Assembly: GCA_035294245.1 (NCBI GenBank)
Contig: DATGLG010000041.1
Location: 1-64,000 of the forward strand
Origin: DATGLG01 sp035294245
GTDB lineage: Bacteria > Pseudomonadota > Alphaproteobacteria > JACZXZ01
Direction of reading: 5' to 3'
Length of the DNA: 64,000 nt
Shown: piece after piece, positions 63,598 through 64,000 of the stretch
Numbering within the stretch: position 1 is the first letter of the stretch
Layout of the letters: the number at the start of each line of letters is the position of its first letter
Translations under genes and position numbers: made by a program
The notes under the pieces: generated by a model
The model's input: the letters and a program-made list of their open reading frames with translations, nothing else
What the model was told of the DNA's origin: nothing
Database searches by the model: none

Positions 63598-64000
63598 ATG
63601 AAGGTCGGCGAGATTCTTAAGGCCAAGGGTTCGCGTGTCGCCACGGTCAGGCCCGATCTGACGGTGGAGACGATCTGCCATCGGCTCAAGATGGAGAATG
63701 TGGGCGCGCTCGTGGTCAGCGAGGACGACAAGACGATTCTCGGGATGATCTCGGAGCGCGACATCGTGCAAGGCCTGGTGGCGCAGGGGCCTGCGCTCCT
63801 CGACATGCGGGTGGACGAGCTGATGAGCCTCGGGGTGCCAACATGCCAGCGCGACGACAGCGTCACCAAGGCGATGGAGAAGATGACGCGCGAGCGCGTG
63901 CGCTATCTGCCGGTGCTCGATGACGGCCGGCTCTGCGGCATCATCTCGATCGGTGACGTGGTGAGGGTTCGGCTTGGCGAGACCGAGCTCGAGGCGAGCG
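63598..64000 (+). CDS. CBS-domain protein (partial, runs off the window)
   Basis: At least 134 residues, starting at ATG 63598 with a GGAGG box. It holds two CBS motifs: VATVRPDLTVETICHRLKMENVGALVVSEDDKTILGMISERDIV (about 14-57) and VPTCQRDDSVTKAMEKMTRERVRYLPVLDDGRLCGIISIGDVV (about 80-122), forming a Bateman module that usually binds adenine nucleotides. It looks like the small stand-alone CBS proteins common in alphaproteobacteria. The 3' end is outside the window. Confidence 0.9.
   Translation, partial: MKVGEILKAKGSRVATVRPDLTVETICHRLKMENVGALVVSEDDKTILGMISERDIVQGLVAQGPALLDMRVDELMSLGVPTCQRDDSVTKAMEKMTRERVRYLPVLDDGRLCGIISIGDVVRVRLGETELEAS

Overview
The window is GC-rich chromosomal DNA that reads like an alphaproteobacterium (Hyphomicrobiales or Rhodospirillales type; I do not claim a genus). 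The main clues are a block encoding a SUV3-like helicase, an S4 protein, the 7Fe ferredoxin FdxA and CarD, which is a typical alphaproteobacterial gene order. A DUF1491 gene, a MocR regulator, a Lrp/AsnC regulator and several chemoreceptors agree with this. Coding density is high. I saw no rRNA, tRNA, CRISPR array, phage or transposase gene.

Layout. 1-3855: end of a branched-chain amino-acid ABC operon (binding-protein tail, LivH, a fused LivM-LivG, LivF), followed by a class III aminotransferase. 5317-10816: minus-strand genes for a TauE/SafE permease, a PagL-type lipid A deacylase, proline iminopeptidase, an M20-type amidohydrolase and an AidB-like acyl-CoA dehydrogenase. 10977-16372: carD, fdxA, S4 protein, helicase, pcm, DUF1491. 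16454-19591: GNAT, two AhpD-like proteins and a divergent MocR regulator. 19837-25962: three tandem chemoreceptors with a GNAT gene remnant between the second and third. 25997-36014: small unknown protein, htpG, LysR, DUF1223, TetR, aconitase, cytochrome b561, and a membrane protein with two ExxE motifs plus a small partner.

36042-54469 is the catabolic part. An AsnC-type regulator faces a 2,2-dialkylglycine decarboxylase gene. Next comes an aerobic benzoyl-CoA (box) cluster: boxB, boxC and boxR on the minus strand, and divergently a flavodoxin, a DUF4863 protein, benzoate-CoA ligase and an alpha/beta hydrolase. No boxA is present. A second aromatic-CoA cluster follows: MarR, 2-aminobenzoyl-CoA monooxygenase/reductase (or salicylyl-CoA 5-hydroxylase), 2-aminobenzoate-CoA ligase, acyl-CoA dehydrogenase, enoyl-CoA hydratase, MarR, SDR, and a divergent RidA enamine/imine deaminase. 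Together these would activate benzoate and anthranilate as CoA thioesters, oxygenate the ring, open it and oxidise the chain.

54660-63460: an AraC regulator, then a previously unannotated structured RNA with C-rich loops and a strong terminator (about 55634-55758). It lies directly upstream of a complete ccmABCDEFGHI cytochrome c maturation operon. A DedA protein and a truncated CBS-domain protein close the window.

The signals I rank highest are the C-loop RNA upstream of ccmA, a 16-bp element shared by the two divergent box promoters, the box cluster with a flavodoxin but no boxA, an orphan reverse-strand terminator opposite the LysR gene, and a 16-bp tandem duplication over the ccmA start codon.
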